DNA from: an uncultured Bacilli bacterium
GTDB taxonomy: Bacteria; Bacillota_I; Bacilli_A; RF39; UBA660
Reading direction: 5' to 3'
DNA length: 64,000 bases
NCBI GenBank assembly: GCA_910588195.1
Contig: CAJUPN010000002.1
Coordinates: 1 to 64,000, forward strand
Of this stretch, positions 33,810 to 42,642 are shown one piece after another. The stretch's first letter is position 1; each line of letters opens with the position of its first letter. Position numbers and translations under genes: made by a program. The notes beneath the pieces are model-generated. The model did not search any database. It was not told the DNA's origin and saw only the letters and a program-made list of their open reading frames with translations.

Positions 33810-35300
33810 TTATTTAATTATTAAAGTTGTGTCAACTTTACCAAACTCAATTATTTTTTGGAATTTGGTACTATTAATTTTTAAAACTCCTCGTGGACCT
33901 CCATCTAAAATGCCATTATTTTTACAAAAATCATAATTTAATTTTTTTTCTAAAGTGGTTATATATGCAAATTCAATTACATAAGTGTTTTTACTATATG
34001 TTTTCCTTAATTCAGTTTCATTAAATACTGTTCTCCCTGAAACTTTATTAACCAATTCTTGTTCGTTTTTTGGAATAAATATACCAGTTACGACACCAAG
34101 AGTGGTTAATACACTTGAGTATTTAGCAATAGCACCTTCTTGTCGACTACGATAAAAAACAATATTATCTCCAACTTTTGGGATTTCTAACCAACCACAA
34201 TTTGTAATATAATATTTATTTATGGCATATTCAACTGGCATATGAATGTCTTTGTACGATTCTCTATATAATATTGAATCAGGCAATAAATATGTATGAT
34301 ACTTAGGTTTAATTGGAACAACAAATGTATCATTATTTCTTTTTATATATGGATAATTTTTCAGAGGATTATTGTTATCAAAATTCTTTCTCATGTTCCT
34401 AATATATACTAATTCGTTTTTCTTTTTCCCAAAATAATTAAATCCAAATTTTTCAAAGTATCTTATTAGATTCATTTTTTTATCGTCATTATCGTAAATA
34501 GTAACGTATACTTCATCTACCATAGAAAATAATGCTTGATCAAATACGATTTTCATAAACCTTTCTCCAATTTTCTTGCCACCAATGTCTACTTTAAAAG
34601 TTGAAATTTTTAATTTTCTATTCAACTTCATCATAGGCTTAATGTCAGAGTAATCTTCTGATTCGGGTTCCTCATTTTTAAGAAATAATAATCCTAATAT
34701 CTTATCCTGTTCCTTATAGCAATATACATCTTCCGTAATTTTTCTTTCATACCAATCTAAAAATCCAGGGTAATCCTTTTTTAGTGAATCAAAAAAAGAA
34801 TCATTTATATCTAAATCGCCAAACTTAACCTTATAAATATCTAAAATATTATGATTTATACTTTTTTCATTTCTACTTTGAAAAATGAATTCATTAATAT
34901 TCATTACTTTATTTCCAATACCTAAAGCTATTGATTTTTGTTTTATTTTTTTATCTTCAGTAATCAAAAAATCTACATTACCAACATATAGTTCATTTAA
35001 AATGATATCATCTATTTGATCATTAATCGTTTTATTTAAAGTGCTTGTTAGTGTTTTTAATTTAGAATCAATCATTTTGTGATTTTCTAAAACATTATAA
35101 GATGTCAGTCTATCAAGTAATAAATCTCTTTTTTCATTGTAAACATTTTGTAATAATTCTTTTTTTATTACTGGATGTATATACTTATACATATTAGGGT
35201 TATTATCTATTATTTTAAATAATTCTCCAATTTTTTCTTTATAAACATTATCACTTTCCCTATATACGATTATATTAGTGTCTAATAATATTTTTATCAT
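33810..35300 (-). CDS. PIN-GNAT-ASCH/EVE-like fusion protein
   Basis: A 496-residue three-part protein. Residues 1-140 form a PIN nuclease-like domain: LLDTN with D7, E48 in KKELL, D97/D98 in QIDDII and D116 in LITEDKKI give the four acidic positions of an active RNase. Residues ~150-300 form a GNAT acetyltransferase with GGKKIGERFMK (240-250) as the acetyl-CoA loop and YFEKFGF (281-287). Residues ~310-496 include CGWLEIPKVGDNIVFYRSR and LGVVTGIF, a PUA-like ASCH/EVE fold. PIN and GNAT domains are both known as toxin effectors, and PUA-like domains read modified nucleic acids. This combination is not a system I can name. It follows the kinase gene by 10 bases. Confidence 0.8.
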   Translation of the reverse strand: MIKILLDTNIIVYRESDNVYKEKIGELFKIIDNNPNMYKYIHPVIKKELLQNVYNEKRDLLLDRLTSYNVLENHKMIDSKLKTLTSTLNKTINDQIDDIILNELYVGNVDFLITEDKKIKQKSIALGIGNKVMNINEFIFQSRNEKSINHNILDIYKVKFGDLDINDSFFDSLKKDYPGFLDWYERKITEDVYCYKEQDKILGLLFLKNEEPESEDYSDIKPMMKLNRKLKISTFKVDIGGKKIGERFMKIVFDQALFSMVDEVYVTIYDNDDKKMNLIRYFEKFGFNYFGKKKNELVYIRNMRKNFDNNNPLKNYPYIKRNNDTFVVPIKPKYHTYLLPDSILYRESYKDIHMPVEYAINKYYITNCGWLEIPKVGDNIVFYRSRQEGAIAKYSSVLTTLGVVTGIFIPKNEQELVNKVSGRTVFNETELRKTYSKNTYVIEFAYITTLEKKLNYDFCKNNGILDGGPRGVLKINSTKFQKIIEFGKVDTTLIIK

Positions 35301-35310
35301 TTAAAGCCTC

Positions 35311-35829
35311 CTACAAACTTTTAACAAAATCAATTAGCCTATTTATATTATCTCCATTTTTAAATACCAATAGGGGGGTACATAATTGTTTTGATAATCG
35401 TTTGGTATTTTCTATTTCAGTTCGCTGTAAATCATCTAATAATGATTTACTAAAATTAATGTTATCTCTTTTATAAATCCTTTCTTTTATAATATTAATA
35501 TCATCATAAATAGAGACAATGCCTATAATATTAATTTTCTTAAAGTAATTGATATCAATTGATTCGATGTTTCTATCAGCAGTTATCAAACAGGTATGAC
35601 CATCTAATATAAATATTTCTTCTTTAATTAGATTATTTATTGAATTTACTAATAATTCTTGGTTATTTGCTACATTGTCCACTATTTTATCTCTATCACT
35701 TGCTACTCCGTTTAATCGAATTAATTTACTTGCTTCATATATTGGGATACTAATTTCTTTTTTTAATTGTCCTGTAATATAGCCTTTACCAACACCATGA
35801 ATACCACTTAATAATATAATCTTTTTCAT
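35311..35829 (-). CDS. P-loop nucleoside/nucleotide kinase-like protein
   Basis: A 172-residue AAA_18/adenylate-kinase-like P-loop protein. The Walker A is GIHGVGKG (9-16), IFILDGHTCL is a Walker-B-like strand, and ERIYKRDNI has the lid-type Arg residues. It probably phosphorylates a small substrate such as a nucleotide. It opens the minus-strand cassette. The ATG at 35829 has GAGGA 5 bases upstream; the in-frame ATG at 35841 overlaps that site. Whether it modifies a nucleotide seen by the ASCH domains downstream is only a guess. Confidence 0.75.
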   Translation of the reverse strand: MKKIILLSGIHGVGKGYITGQLKKEISIPIYEASKLIRLNGVASDRDKIVDNVANNQELLVNSINNLIKEEIFILDGHTCLITADRNIESIDINYFKKINIIGIVSIYDDINIIKERIYKRDNINFSKSLLDDLQRTEIENTKRLSKQLCTPLLVFKNGDNINRLIDFVKSL

Positions 35830-35902
35830 CTCTATCCTCATACATAAAGAATGCCGCTACAAAATCGATTAAAATCTGCATCAGTTCTTTAAATCTAAAA
35901 AT

Positions 35903-35911
35903 ATTATAACA
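35903..35911 (-). promoter_or_regulatory. Extended -10 of kinase/PIN cassette
   Basis: On the minus strand TGTTATAAT, an extended -10; the -35 is poor. Confidence 0.5.
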
Positions 35912-36046
35912 ATTAATTCTGCAAAATACCACACATCTTGCAAATTTCTGAGTTTTTTAGTGATTAGCATAACTAATTCTGATATTTAATTTGGTAATAT
36001 TTTTTTACTCTTTAATATATTATTTTTCATACAAAAAAAGTGATTT

Positions 36047-36073
36047 AAAAAAATCTGTTCATACAGGATTTTT
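36047..36073 (-). terminator. Second terminator downstream of tRNA-His
   Basis: Stem AAAAATC(C)TGT with ACAGATTTTT around a 4-base loop (one bulge) and a T run on the minus strand. Confidence 0.65.
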
Positions 36074-36076
36074 GCA

Positions 36077-36114
36077 AATAAAAAAGTCCATAATATAAAG
36101 TATTACGAACTTTT
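36077..36114 (-). terminator. tRNA-His terminator
   Basis: 14-bp stem with two G-T pairs and a 5-base loop, followed by a T-rich tail on the minus strand, 40 bases after the tRNA. Confidence 0.8.
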
Positions 36115-36153
36115 CCTTTAATTTTCGCGCTAAATAATGCGTAAAATTCAAAA

Positions 36154-36230
36154 TGGGGCGAAATATGGGAGTCGAACCCATGCATAATAGAGCCACAATC
36201 TACCGTGTTAACCACTTCACCAATTCCGCC
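36154..36230 (-). tRNA. tRNA-His (anticodon GTG)
   Basis: A 77-base tRNA including an encoded CCA. The acceptor has the extra G-1 paired with C73 that marks histidine tRNAs. The anticodon loop is TTGTGGC and the T arm ATGGG-TTCGACT-CCCAT is perfect. The D stem has three pairs. It is a single tRNA gene with its own terminator, convergent on nothing, and its downstream flank carries the kinase/PIN cassette. Confidence 0.95.
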
Positions 36231-36365
36231 ATGACAACAATGATTTTAGCAAATATTAAGAAATATATCAAGTATTTCTTCAATAAAATAGAAAAATACA
36301 GTCAATTTACTAAAAAAGCTCAATTATGAAAATATGAGTTTACTATTAAAACTAACCAACTAGTG

Positions 36366-36374
36366 TGTTATAAT
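36366..36374 (+). promoter_or_regulatory. Extended -10 before small membrane protein/holA
   Basis: TGTTATAAT 20 bases before the start codon; no strong -35. Confidence 0.55.
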
Positions 36375-36394
36375 TATTTATATAGGTGGTAAAA

Positions 36395-36877
36395 ATGATA
36401 GATAAAAAAACTAAGATTATAATCTCTGTAATAATAGCTAGTTTAATAGTATTATTTATTGGTAATAAAATTTATAATGATAATGACTATTTATCACTAG
36501 TACTAGTTTGTGATTACAATACCATATATACCAATTATGAAGAAACATTAGAGTTTAGTTATGTCAGTGATACTTTATACGAGTATAGAAGATTTGAACG
36601 AATGAAAGCTACTGAAAAAACACCAATAAAGGATATAAAAAAATTGTTTAATGATCAATATGAATCTGTAAAGGAAAACTTTAGTGATTATTTTAACTAT
36701 GAAGTAAAAGAAACTGATACATATGTGGAAGCAACTACATATATAAAAACTCTTTTTAATGAAGAATTTTATAATAGTTATATAAAAGAAAAAGAAATTG
36801 ATATGGAGTCAACTTTAGAAGAAGTACAAGAAAAATTAAAAAGTGATTATACTTGTCGTACAGAAAAAAGAGGTTAG
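36395..36877 (+). CDS. Hypothetical single-pass membrane protein
   Basis: A 160-residue protein with an N-terminal membrane anchor (about 7-23) and an outer domain of 135 residues. The tail ends YTCRTEKRG, so one Cys near residue 40 (VCDYN) may pair with that at the end. The size and layout recall YehR/DUF1307-type lipoproteins but there is no lipobox, so I do not assign a family. AGGTGG lies before the ATG at 36395. It ends one base before holA. Confidence 0.65.
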   Translation: MIDKKTKIIISVIIASLIVLFIGNKIYNDNDYLSLVLVCDYNTIYTNYEETLEFSYVSDTLYEYRRFERMKATEKTPIKDIKKLFNDQYESVKENFSDYFNYEVKETDTYVEATTYIKTLFNEEFYNSYIKEKEIDMESTLEEVQEKLKSDYTCRTEKRG

Positions 36878-36878
36878 T

Positions 36879-37808
36879 ATGAAAAATATCTATTTATTAT
36901 CAAGTCCAAGTTATACAGTTGTTACTTCAGAAATAAAGCGAATTACTGAAGACAACTCTAATATAACTTATGAATCTTTAAATAGCACTACAATTTATGA
37001 TTGTATTGACGATGCTTCCTATTTTGGTTTGTTTGATGAAAAAAGAATTATCGTTATTAGGGATGTAAAATACTTTGGAGGAAAGTTCAATTATGAAGAA
37101 GAAGTTGAAGCACTCATTAATTTTTTTAGTTCGCTTGACGATTCTATGACCATTATATTTGTCTGTGATTCAATTACCAAAACCAAAGATTCAACTAAAA
37201 GAGTTTTGGCATTAGGTGCAGAAATATTAGATTATCAAGAATTAACAGAAGAAAAAATAAAAGACATAATCAACGGATATCTAGAAACAAATAAAATAAC
37301 TATTGAAAAAAACGCTTTAGAGTTGGTCTTAAAAAATAGTTTGAATAATGTCGATATTGCCATAAAAGATATTGAAAAAGTAGCTAACATAGATAATCAC
37401 ATAACAACTGATTTAATAAATGAATTTGGTATTAAATTAGAAAATGTTGATACATTTGAATTTTCTAATGCCGTTATAGCTAAAAAATTTGATATTGCTT
37501 TTTCTTTACTTGATAAACTTTTAGCAAGTGGTATAGATGAATTCCAAATCCTAGGAGTATTATCATCTAGTTATGTAAATATGTATATGGTAAGAGATGC
37601 CATAAATCATGGGTTAACAGATGAAGAGGTTGCTAAAAAATTAGGTTATTCTGGAACAGGTAGAGTATATGTTATGAAAAAAAATAGTAAAATATATACA
37701 ACGGAAGACTTAGAAAAAATAATTATTGATTTATCAGATTTAGATATCAAATTAAAAAGTGGTTATAATGCTAACTATAAATTAAAAGAGTTCTTACTTA
37801 AATTATAA
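36879..37808 (+). CDS. holA: DNA polymerase III delta subunit
   Basis: A 309-residue HolA (YqeN). This clamp-loader subunit opens the beta sliding clamp. The N-terminal AAA+-like domain lacks a working ATP site as usual (SSPSYTVVTSEIK); the FDEKRIIVIRD strand, and the C-terminal collar containing FQILGVLSSSYVNMYMVRD and NYKLKEFLLKL, fit the family. Length is slightly under the usual 330-345. AAAGAGGT lies just before the ATG. Its last codons form one arm of a bidirectional terminator shared with rnhC. Confidence 0.88.
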   Translation: MKNIYLLSSPSYTVVTSEIKRITEDNSNITYESLNSTTIYDCIDDASYFGLFDEKRIIVIRDVKYFGGKFNYEEEVEALINFFSSLDDSMTIIFVCDSITKTKDSTKRVLALGAEILDYQELTEEKIKDIINGYLETNKITIEKNALELVLKNSLNNVDIAIKDIEKVANIDNHITTDLINEFGIKLENVDTFEFSNAVIAKKFDIAFSLLDKLLASGIDEFQILGVLSSSYVNMYMVRDAINHGLTDEEVAKKLGYSGTGRVYVMKKNSKIYTTEDLEKIIIDLSDLDIKLKSGYNANYKLKEFLLKL

Positions 37809-37825
37809 GAACTCTTTTAATTTTT
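37782..37825. terminator. Bidirectional terminator inside both coding ends
   Basis: A perfect 15-bp stem, TTAAAAGAGTTCTTA and its complement, with a 9-base loop. It spans the last codons and overlapping stops of convergent holA and rnhC. Confidence 0.88.
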
Positions 37826-38753
37826 CTGTATTTTTAAAATTTAATTTAGTAATGTCTCTTAGTTTATTTTCACCATATTTTTTAACTAGAGCAGCAGCAG
37901 TCTTATCAACTGTCTCTCCAGCTCCTAAAGGAATGTTCATGCCTAATTCCTTAGACATTTTTTCCATTTCTTTTAAAAATATATATCTTGATATTATACT
38001 AGAAACAGCAACACTTAAACACTTGTCTTCGGCATGTGTTGTGAAAGTTATGTTTTTTGTTATTTCCGTAGCTTTACTAATATGTTTAAAATACATTGTA
38101 GGGTAGCAAAATTGATCAACAACGATATATCTATAATCAAACTTGGCTTTCTTTTGCAATTCAGTCAAAACACGATTGTGTAAAATTGCTTTAACTTGAT
38201 TCATATTTGTAATTCCCCATTTATTATAAGTTGAATTAGTTAAAATATAAGTTACGTGTGGATATTCCTTCATTAATATCTCGCCAATTTCCAATATTTT
38301 TGAATCACTAACTTTTTTAGAATCTCTAACACCTAATTCGTAAAGTTTATTCATTTTATCACGTGCAACGTAAGATGCTGTAACAATTATTGGACCAAAA
38401 TAATCTCCTGTACCAACTTCATCACTACCAATAGTTGAAACACTTTTGAATCTATCATCATGTAAATCAGCTTCTTTTTCTTCCTTTTTCTTTTTCTCTG
38501 CATCAATTTCGGAATTAATATCACGATTATTTTTTATTCTTTCATTTTCTGTCCAATAAGAAGCTTCAATATCTGCACCCAATCCTTGAAACATTACTTT
38601 TCCTGATTCATATAATGTTATAACACAATCATAATCTTTAACTTGAAAAACAGAATAGGGAGGATGTTTTTCTTCAAAACGATCCTTATAAAAATCAATC
38701 ATCTCTTTTTTTAAATTATCAGATACTTTAAAGACAATAGTTTGTTGCTTCAT
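37803..38753 (-). CDS. rnhC: Ribonuclease HIII
   Basis: A 316-residue RNase HIII, which cuts the RNA strand of RNA-DNA hybrids. The N-terminal ~85 residues form the TBP-like substrate-binding domain (DUF3378). A charged linker (75-105) leads to the catalytic domain starting STIGSDEVGTGDYFGP with D111 and E112. VRDSKKVSD and VDQFC complete the acidic set. The ATG 38753 has AGGTGATA upstream, a GTG three codons earlier being part of that site. RNase HIII with this domain is a Bacillota hallmark. Confidence 0.94.
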   Translation of the reverse strand: MKQQTIVFKVSDNLKKEMIDFYKDRFEEKHPPYSVFQVKDYDCVITLYESGKVMFQGLGADIEASYWTENERIKNNRDINSEIDAEKKKKEEKEADLHDDRFKSVSTIGSDEVGTGDYFGPIIVTASYVARDKMNKLYELGVRDSKKVSDSKILEIGEILMKEYPHVTYILTNSTYNKWGITNMNQVKAILHNRVLTELQKKAKFDYRYIVVDQFCYPTMYFKHISKATEITKNITFTTHAEDKCLSVAVSSIISRYIFLKEMEKMSKELGMNIPLGAGETVDKTAAALVKKYGENKLRDITKLNFKNTEKLKEFL

Positions 38754-38786
38754 AGTTATCACCTATGTGTATTTTAGCATAATTTA

Positions 38787-38815
38787 TTGCAATTTTAAAT
38801 AGATTTTATTATAAT
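38787..38815 (+). promoter_or_regulatory. Promoter of cvpA
   Basis: TTGCAA and TATAAT with a 17-base spacer, 20 bases before the ATG. Confidence 0.75.
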
Positions 38816-38834
38816 TAAAATAGGAGTTGATTAT

Positions 38835-39557
38835 ATGATATTTATGGACATAATCCTTATTATATTACTGATTTTAGGTGCTCTAGAAGGTTGGAAAAAG
38901 GGGCTTTTAACGAGTGTTGTTAAACTAGTTTCCTCAATTTTAATATTTGCACTAGCTATTATTTTAAAAACACCTATAAGTCTCATTTTGATTGATAATT
39001 TACCATTTTTCTCATTCGGAGGGATTTTTAAAGACATTACAACATTGAATATCGTTTTATATGAAGGAATAGCCTTTCTTATATGTATCTTTGTTTTAAC
39101 ATTGATTTTTAATATTCTTCTTAAATTTACAGGTATATTAAACAAATTTATTAATGCAACTATTATCTTAGGTTTGCCAAATAAATTAGGTGGTGCAATA
39201 GTAAATACTTTAAGATATTTTATTATAGTTTTTATAATAGTCTTTGTTATATCTTTAATACCACAAACTAGTAAGTATGTAAAAGAAACAGTCCTAGCCA
39301 ATGGCATATTAAATAATACACCAGTTTTATCAAGTGCTACAAAAAACTTGAATAAAACTATTACAGAAATTTATGATATAGCTACACGTATTGATAAAAA
39401 TACTTCAAATGAGGAAATAAATCGTGAGGCATTACAAATAATGTTAAAATATGGTATAGTATCTATTGATTCAGTTAACAATTTAATTGAAGCAGGAAAA
39501 TTAGATACTAGTACTTTTGAAGATTTGAAAAAAGAATATAATTATAGTATAGAATAG
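38835..39557 (+). CDS. cvpA: CvpA-family membrane protein
   Basis: A 240-residue CvpA-type protein with four hydrophobic segments in the first ~160 residues. DIILIILLILGALEGWKKGL is the signature start. CvpA was named for colicin V production, but the wider role appears to lie in envelope homeostasis. The C-terminal 75 residues, soluble and acidic, are longer than in the short forms. TAGGAGTTG lies before the ATG. A thioredoxin gene follows by 8 bases. Confidence 0.82.
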   Translation: MIFMDIILIILLILGALEGWKKGLLTSVVKLVSSILIFALAIILKTPISLILIDNLPFFSFGGIFKDITTLNIVLYEGIAFLICIFVLTLIFNILLKFTGILNKFINATIILGLPNKLGGAIVNTLRYFIIVFIIVFVISLIPQTSKYVKETVLANGILNNTPVLSSATKNLNKTITEIYDIATRIDKNTSNEEINREALQIMLKYGIVSIDSVNNLIEAGKLDTSTFEDLKKEYNYSIE

Positions 39558-39565
39558 GTGATGAA

Positions 39566-39860
<295 letters not shown>

Positions 39861-39862
<2 letters not shown>

Positions 39863-39890
39863 GTACTGAAAAAACTTTCAGTGCTTTTTT
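39861..39890 (+). terminator. Terminator after thioredoxin
   Basis: 11-bp stem with one G-T pair, AAAC loop, T run. Confidence 0.88.
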
Positions 39891-39901
39891 CTTATAACTG
39901 A

Positions 39902-39930
39902 TTGTTATATTCTTCTTAGTATGTTAAAAT
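39902..39930 (+). promoter_or_regulatory. Promoter of ireB-ruvX-mltG operon
   Basis: TTGTTA and TAAAAT, 17-base spacer, 23 bases before the TTG start. Confidence 0.7.
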
Positions 39931-39953
39931 AATCATGTTAGAGGTGAAGTAAA

Positions 39954-40196
39954 TTGGATAAGACAACTCTATTTAATATTGATGAAATAACAAGTGCATT
40001 AGTTGAAACGACTTTAATGGAAGTTTATGATGCTTTAAAGGAAAAGGGATATAATCCTGTTAGTCAAATTGTTGGATATTTAGTGTCTGGAGACCCAGGG
40101 TATATAACAACTCATAAAGATGCTAGAAATAAAATTCTATCAGTAGACCGTGGTAAAGTTTTAGAAGCCATCGTCAAAAACTATTTGGAGAATTAA
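39954..40196 (+). CDS. ireB: IreB-family regulatory phosphoprotein
   Basis: An 80-residue IreB (YrzL, UPF0297) protein. The block ALKEKGYNPVSQIVGYLVSG and the DPGYITTHKDARN segment are diagnostic. In Enterococcus the homologue is phosphorylated on N-terminal threonines by the PASTA kinase IreK and tunes cephalosporin resistance; T4 and T5 lie at the matching end here. The TTG start is supported by GAGGTGA 6 bases upstream and by normal length. The stop overlaps the ruvX start by one base (TAATG). Confidence 0.93.
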   Translation: MDKTTLFNIDEITSALVETTLMEVYDALKEKGYNPVSQIVGYLVSGDPGYITTHKDARNKILSVDRGKVLEAIVKNYLEN

Positions 40197-40612
40197 TGAA
40201 GTGTTTAGGAATGGATCTCGGGACTAAAACATTAGGTCTTGCTACATCAGATAAACTTGGTGTAATTGCAAGTCCTTATAAAACAATAAAATATAACAAT
40301 TTACAAGAATTAGTCTCAGAAGTAAAAGAAATAATCGAAAATTTGCACATTGAAAAATTGGTCCTTGGTTTTCCCAAAAACATGAATAATTCACTAGGAT
40401 TTGCAGTGGAAAGAACTGTTAATTTTAAAGAATTATTAGAAAAAGAAACCAATATGTCAGTTGTATTAATTGATGAGAGATTATCGACTGTTGAGGCCGA
40501 AAACATTTTAATATCCTCTGATATGCGAAGAGAAAACAGAAAAAAAGTAATAGATGCTGTAGCAGCAAGTATAATATTAGATACATATCTAAGAAGAGAA
40601 GAAAGGGATTAA
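40196..40612 (+). CDS. ruvX: Holliday junction resolvase-like RuvX/YqgF
   Basis: A 138-residue YqgF/RuvX with an RNase H fold. GMDLGTKTLGLATSD has the first catalytic Asp, DERLSTVEAE the second acid, and DAVAASIILDTYL the last. The family is implicated in pre-16S rRNA processing as well as junction cleavage. Gene order (ireB-ruvX-DUF1292-mltG) is that of Bacillus. Length is normal. Confidence 0.93.
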   Translation: MKCLGMDLGTKTLGLATSDKLGVIASPYKTIKYNNLQELVSEVKEIIENLHIEKLVLGFPKNMNNSLGFAVERTVNFKELLEKETNMSVVLIDERLSTVEAENILISSDMRRENRKKVIDAVAASIILDTYLRREERD

Positions 40613-40617
40613 TAATT

Positions 40618-40941
40618 ATGAATATGGAAGATGCAAAATTTGTAGTAAAAGATGAAAATGGGGAAGAAAAAGAATTTTATAAATTATTTACTTTCGATTC
40701 TGACGAAACTGGAAAAAGTTATATCGTTTATACAGATAATTCTACAGATGAAAAAGGAAATGTCATTATAAGAGCTAACACTTATGATCCATCAGGAGAG
40801 GATTTATCATTAAAACCTTTAACTGACGACAAAGAGTGGAAAGTTATAGAAAACATTTTAATTTCAACTCAAGAACAACTACGTGAAGAAATGGCTAAAG
40901 AGGGAAGTAATAATGAAGAAGACGGCAACACAAGTAACTAA
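40618..40941 (+). CDS. yrzB: DUF1292 protein (YrzB)
   Basis: A 107-residue DUF1292/UPF0473 protein, soluble and acidic. The core GEEKEFYKLFTFDSDETGKS and the YIVYT strand are typical. Function is unknown across Bacillota despite its fixed place between ruvX and mltG. The start ATG at 40618 has GAAAGGG upstream. The C-terminal Asn/Glu tail is read through by the mltG start, a 29-base overlap. Confidence 0.88.
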   Translation: MNMEDAKFVVKDENGEEKEFYKLFTFDSDETGKSYIVYTDNSTDEKGNVIIRANTYDPSGEDLSLKPLTDDKEWKVIENILISTQEQLREEMAKEGSNNEEDGNTSN

Positions 40942-42016
40942 TTCTATAAATAAAAAATTAAAAAGAATTATTATTATCTTATTTATTTTATTTTTTATAC
41001 TTATAGCTAGTGCAGGTACATTTGTAATAGTTTCCTTAGCACCTGTTGATAGCAAAAGTGATGGGGCTATTGAATTTGTTTTAGAAAAAGGCTGGGGTGT
41101 AAATAAAATAGCTGATGAGTTAGAGAAAAATAACTTAATAAAAAATGCTTTTGTTTTAAAAGTGTATATAAAATTAAATGATACACCTTCATTTCAAGCA
41201 GGTACATATTTACTTTCAAAAAGTATGAGTGCTGATGAAATAATTGGCTCTCTAACAACAGGTACAAATGTTGTTGAAAATTCAGTTAAAGTAACTTTTG
41301 TTGAAGGTAAGTATTTCCCATATTATATAAAGAAAATCTCTGAAAATTTTGAGTTTTCAGAAGAAGAAATAATGACTAAAGTAAACAGTGAAGAATTTCT
41401 AAATAAAGTAATAAAAAAGTATTGGTTTATTGAAGAAGATATTTTAAATAAAGATATTTATTATCCTCTAGAAGGTTATCTTTTTCCAGACACATACGAG
41501 TTTAAAAAAGATGCAACTATAGAAGAAATAATTTTAAAAATGCTTGATGCTATGGAAATAAAACTTAATAATTATAAAGATGAAATCAATTTATCAAATA
41601 AAAAAGTTAGTAGTTTACTAACACTTGCTAGTATGGTAGAATTAGAAGCTGTAACACCAGAAGATCGTGCCTTTGTTGCTGGAATATTTTATAATAGACT
41701 TAATGTAGGCATGACATTAGGTAGTGATGTTACAACATATTATGCTGTAAAAAAAGAGATGGGAGAGTCATTAACACTAGTTGATTTAAATTCGTGTAAT
41801 GCATATAATACTAGGGGAACTTGTGTACAAGGACTTCCAGTTGGACCAATTTGTAGTCCATCACTTTCATCAATTGTAGCAGCCATTACTCCAAATGAGA
41901 ATGATTATTACTATTTTGTTGCTGATAAAAATAATAAAGTTTATCCAAGCAAAACTTCAAGTGATCAAGATAGAGTAATCAAAGACTTAAAGACTCAAGG
42001 TTTATGGCCTGAGTAA
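40913..42016 (+). CDS. mltG: Endolytic transglycosylase MltG
   Basis: A 367-residue MltG (YceG-like, B. subtilis YrrL). It cuts new glycan strands and helps terminate peptidoglycan polymerisation. A single membrane segment (19-42) is followed by an outer LysM-like part and the catalytic domain. The motif LASMVELEA puts the catalytic glutamate at E243, and NRLNVGMTLGSDVTTYYA and QGLPVGPICSPS follow as in the family. The ATG at 40913 has AGAGGGAAG upstream. An earlier in-frame start would lack a ribosome site. Confidence 0.92.
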   Translation: MKKTATQVTNSINKKLKRIIIILFILFFILIASAGTFVIVSLAPVDSKSDGAIEFVLEKGWGVNKIADELEKNNLIKNAFVLKVYIKLNDTPSFQAGTYLLSKSMSADEIIGSLTTGTNVVENSVKVTFVEGKYFPYYIKKISENFEFSEEEIMTKVNSEEFLNKVIKKYWFIEEDILNKDIYYPLEGYLFPDTYEFKKDATIEEIILKMLDAMEIKLNNYKDEINLSNKKVSSLLTLASMVELEAVTPEDRAFVAGIFYNRLNVGMTLGSDVTTYYAVKKEMGESLTLVDLNSCNAYNTRGTCVQGLPVGPICSPSLSSIVAAITPNENDYYYFVADKNNKVYPSKTSSDQDRVIKDLKTQGLWPE

Positions 42017-42030
42017 GAGGTGAAAAATTA

Positions 42031-42642
42031 ATGAATGGAATTATAAAAGACATGGAACGTTATGCGGAAGCTAACAATGTTCCAATTATTGAAAAAGATT
42101 CTATCGAATTTATAAGAAAATACATAAAATTAAATAAAGTCAAATCTATATTAGAGTTAGGAACGGCAATAGGTTATTCCGCAATTCTTATGGCTGAATG
42201 TGATAAGAGTGTTGAGGTAACAACTATTGAAAGAGACGAGAAAAGATATCGCGAAGCCGTTAAAAACGTTAATGAATGTGGATTAGATAATCAAATAAAT
42301 ATTGTTTTTAATGATGCCCTAGAGGTTAATCTAGCTGGTCATAAATATGATTTAATATTTATTGATGCTGCAAAAGGACAATATATAAAATTCTTTGAAA
42401 AGTTCGAAAATTACTTAAACCCAGGGGGAATAATTATTACTGATAATCTAAAATTCCACGGTTTAGTAGAGAAAAAAGAAGAAATAGAATCTAGAAATGT
42501 CCGAGGTCTTGTTAATAAAATAGAAAAATATGTAGATTTTTTAAAACAAAATGAAGAATACATTACCAAATTTTATGATATAGGTGATGGTATTTCGGTA
42601 AGTTTTAGAAAGAATGATGAAAATGTCAAAAATTTTGATTAA
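42031..42642 (+). CDS. trmR: tRNA 5-hydroxyuridine methyltransferase TrmR
   Basis: A 203-residue class I methyltransferase of the COMT-like O-methyltransferase family. LELGTAIGYSAILMA is the SAM loop, TTIERDEKRY the acidic ribose-binding strand, and LIFIDAAKGQY and ITDNLKFHG metal and catalytic regions. In Bacillus the gene at this place (yrrM/trmR) methylates wobble 5-hydroxyuridine, whose hydroxylation depends on the U32 proteins encoded next. The same order here supports that role. AGAGGTGA precedes the ATG. Confidence 0.88.
   Translation: MNGIIKDMERYAEANNVPIIEKDSIEFIRKYIKLNKVKSILELGTAIGYSAILMAECDKSVEVTTIERDEKRYREAVKNVNECGLDNQINIVFNDALEVNLAGHKYDLIFIDAAKGQYIKFFEKFENYLNPGGIIITDNLKFHGLVEKKEEIESRNVRGLVNKIEKYVDFLKQNEEYITKFYDIGDGISVSFRKNDENVKNFD

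Larger units (their letters stand above)
35830..36153 (-). other. Gene-free stretch between cassette and tRNA-His
   Basis: 324 bases without a gene, very AT-rich. It holds two tandem minus-strand terminators (36047-36114), an extended -10 for the kinase cassette (35903-35911) and otherwise no recognisable element. The kinase leader would be about 70 bases. Confidence 0.6.
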
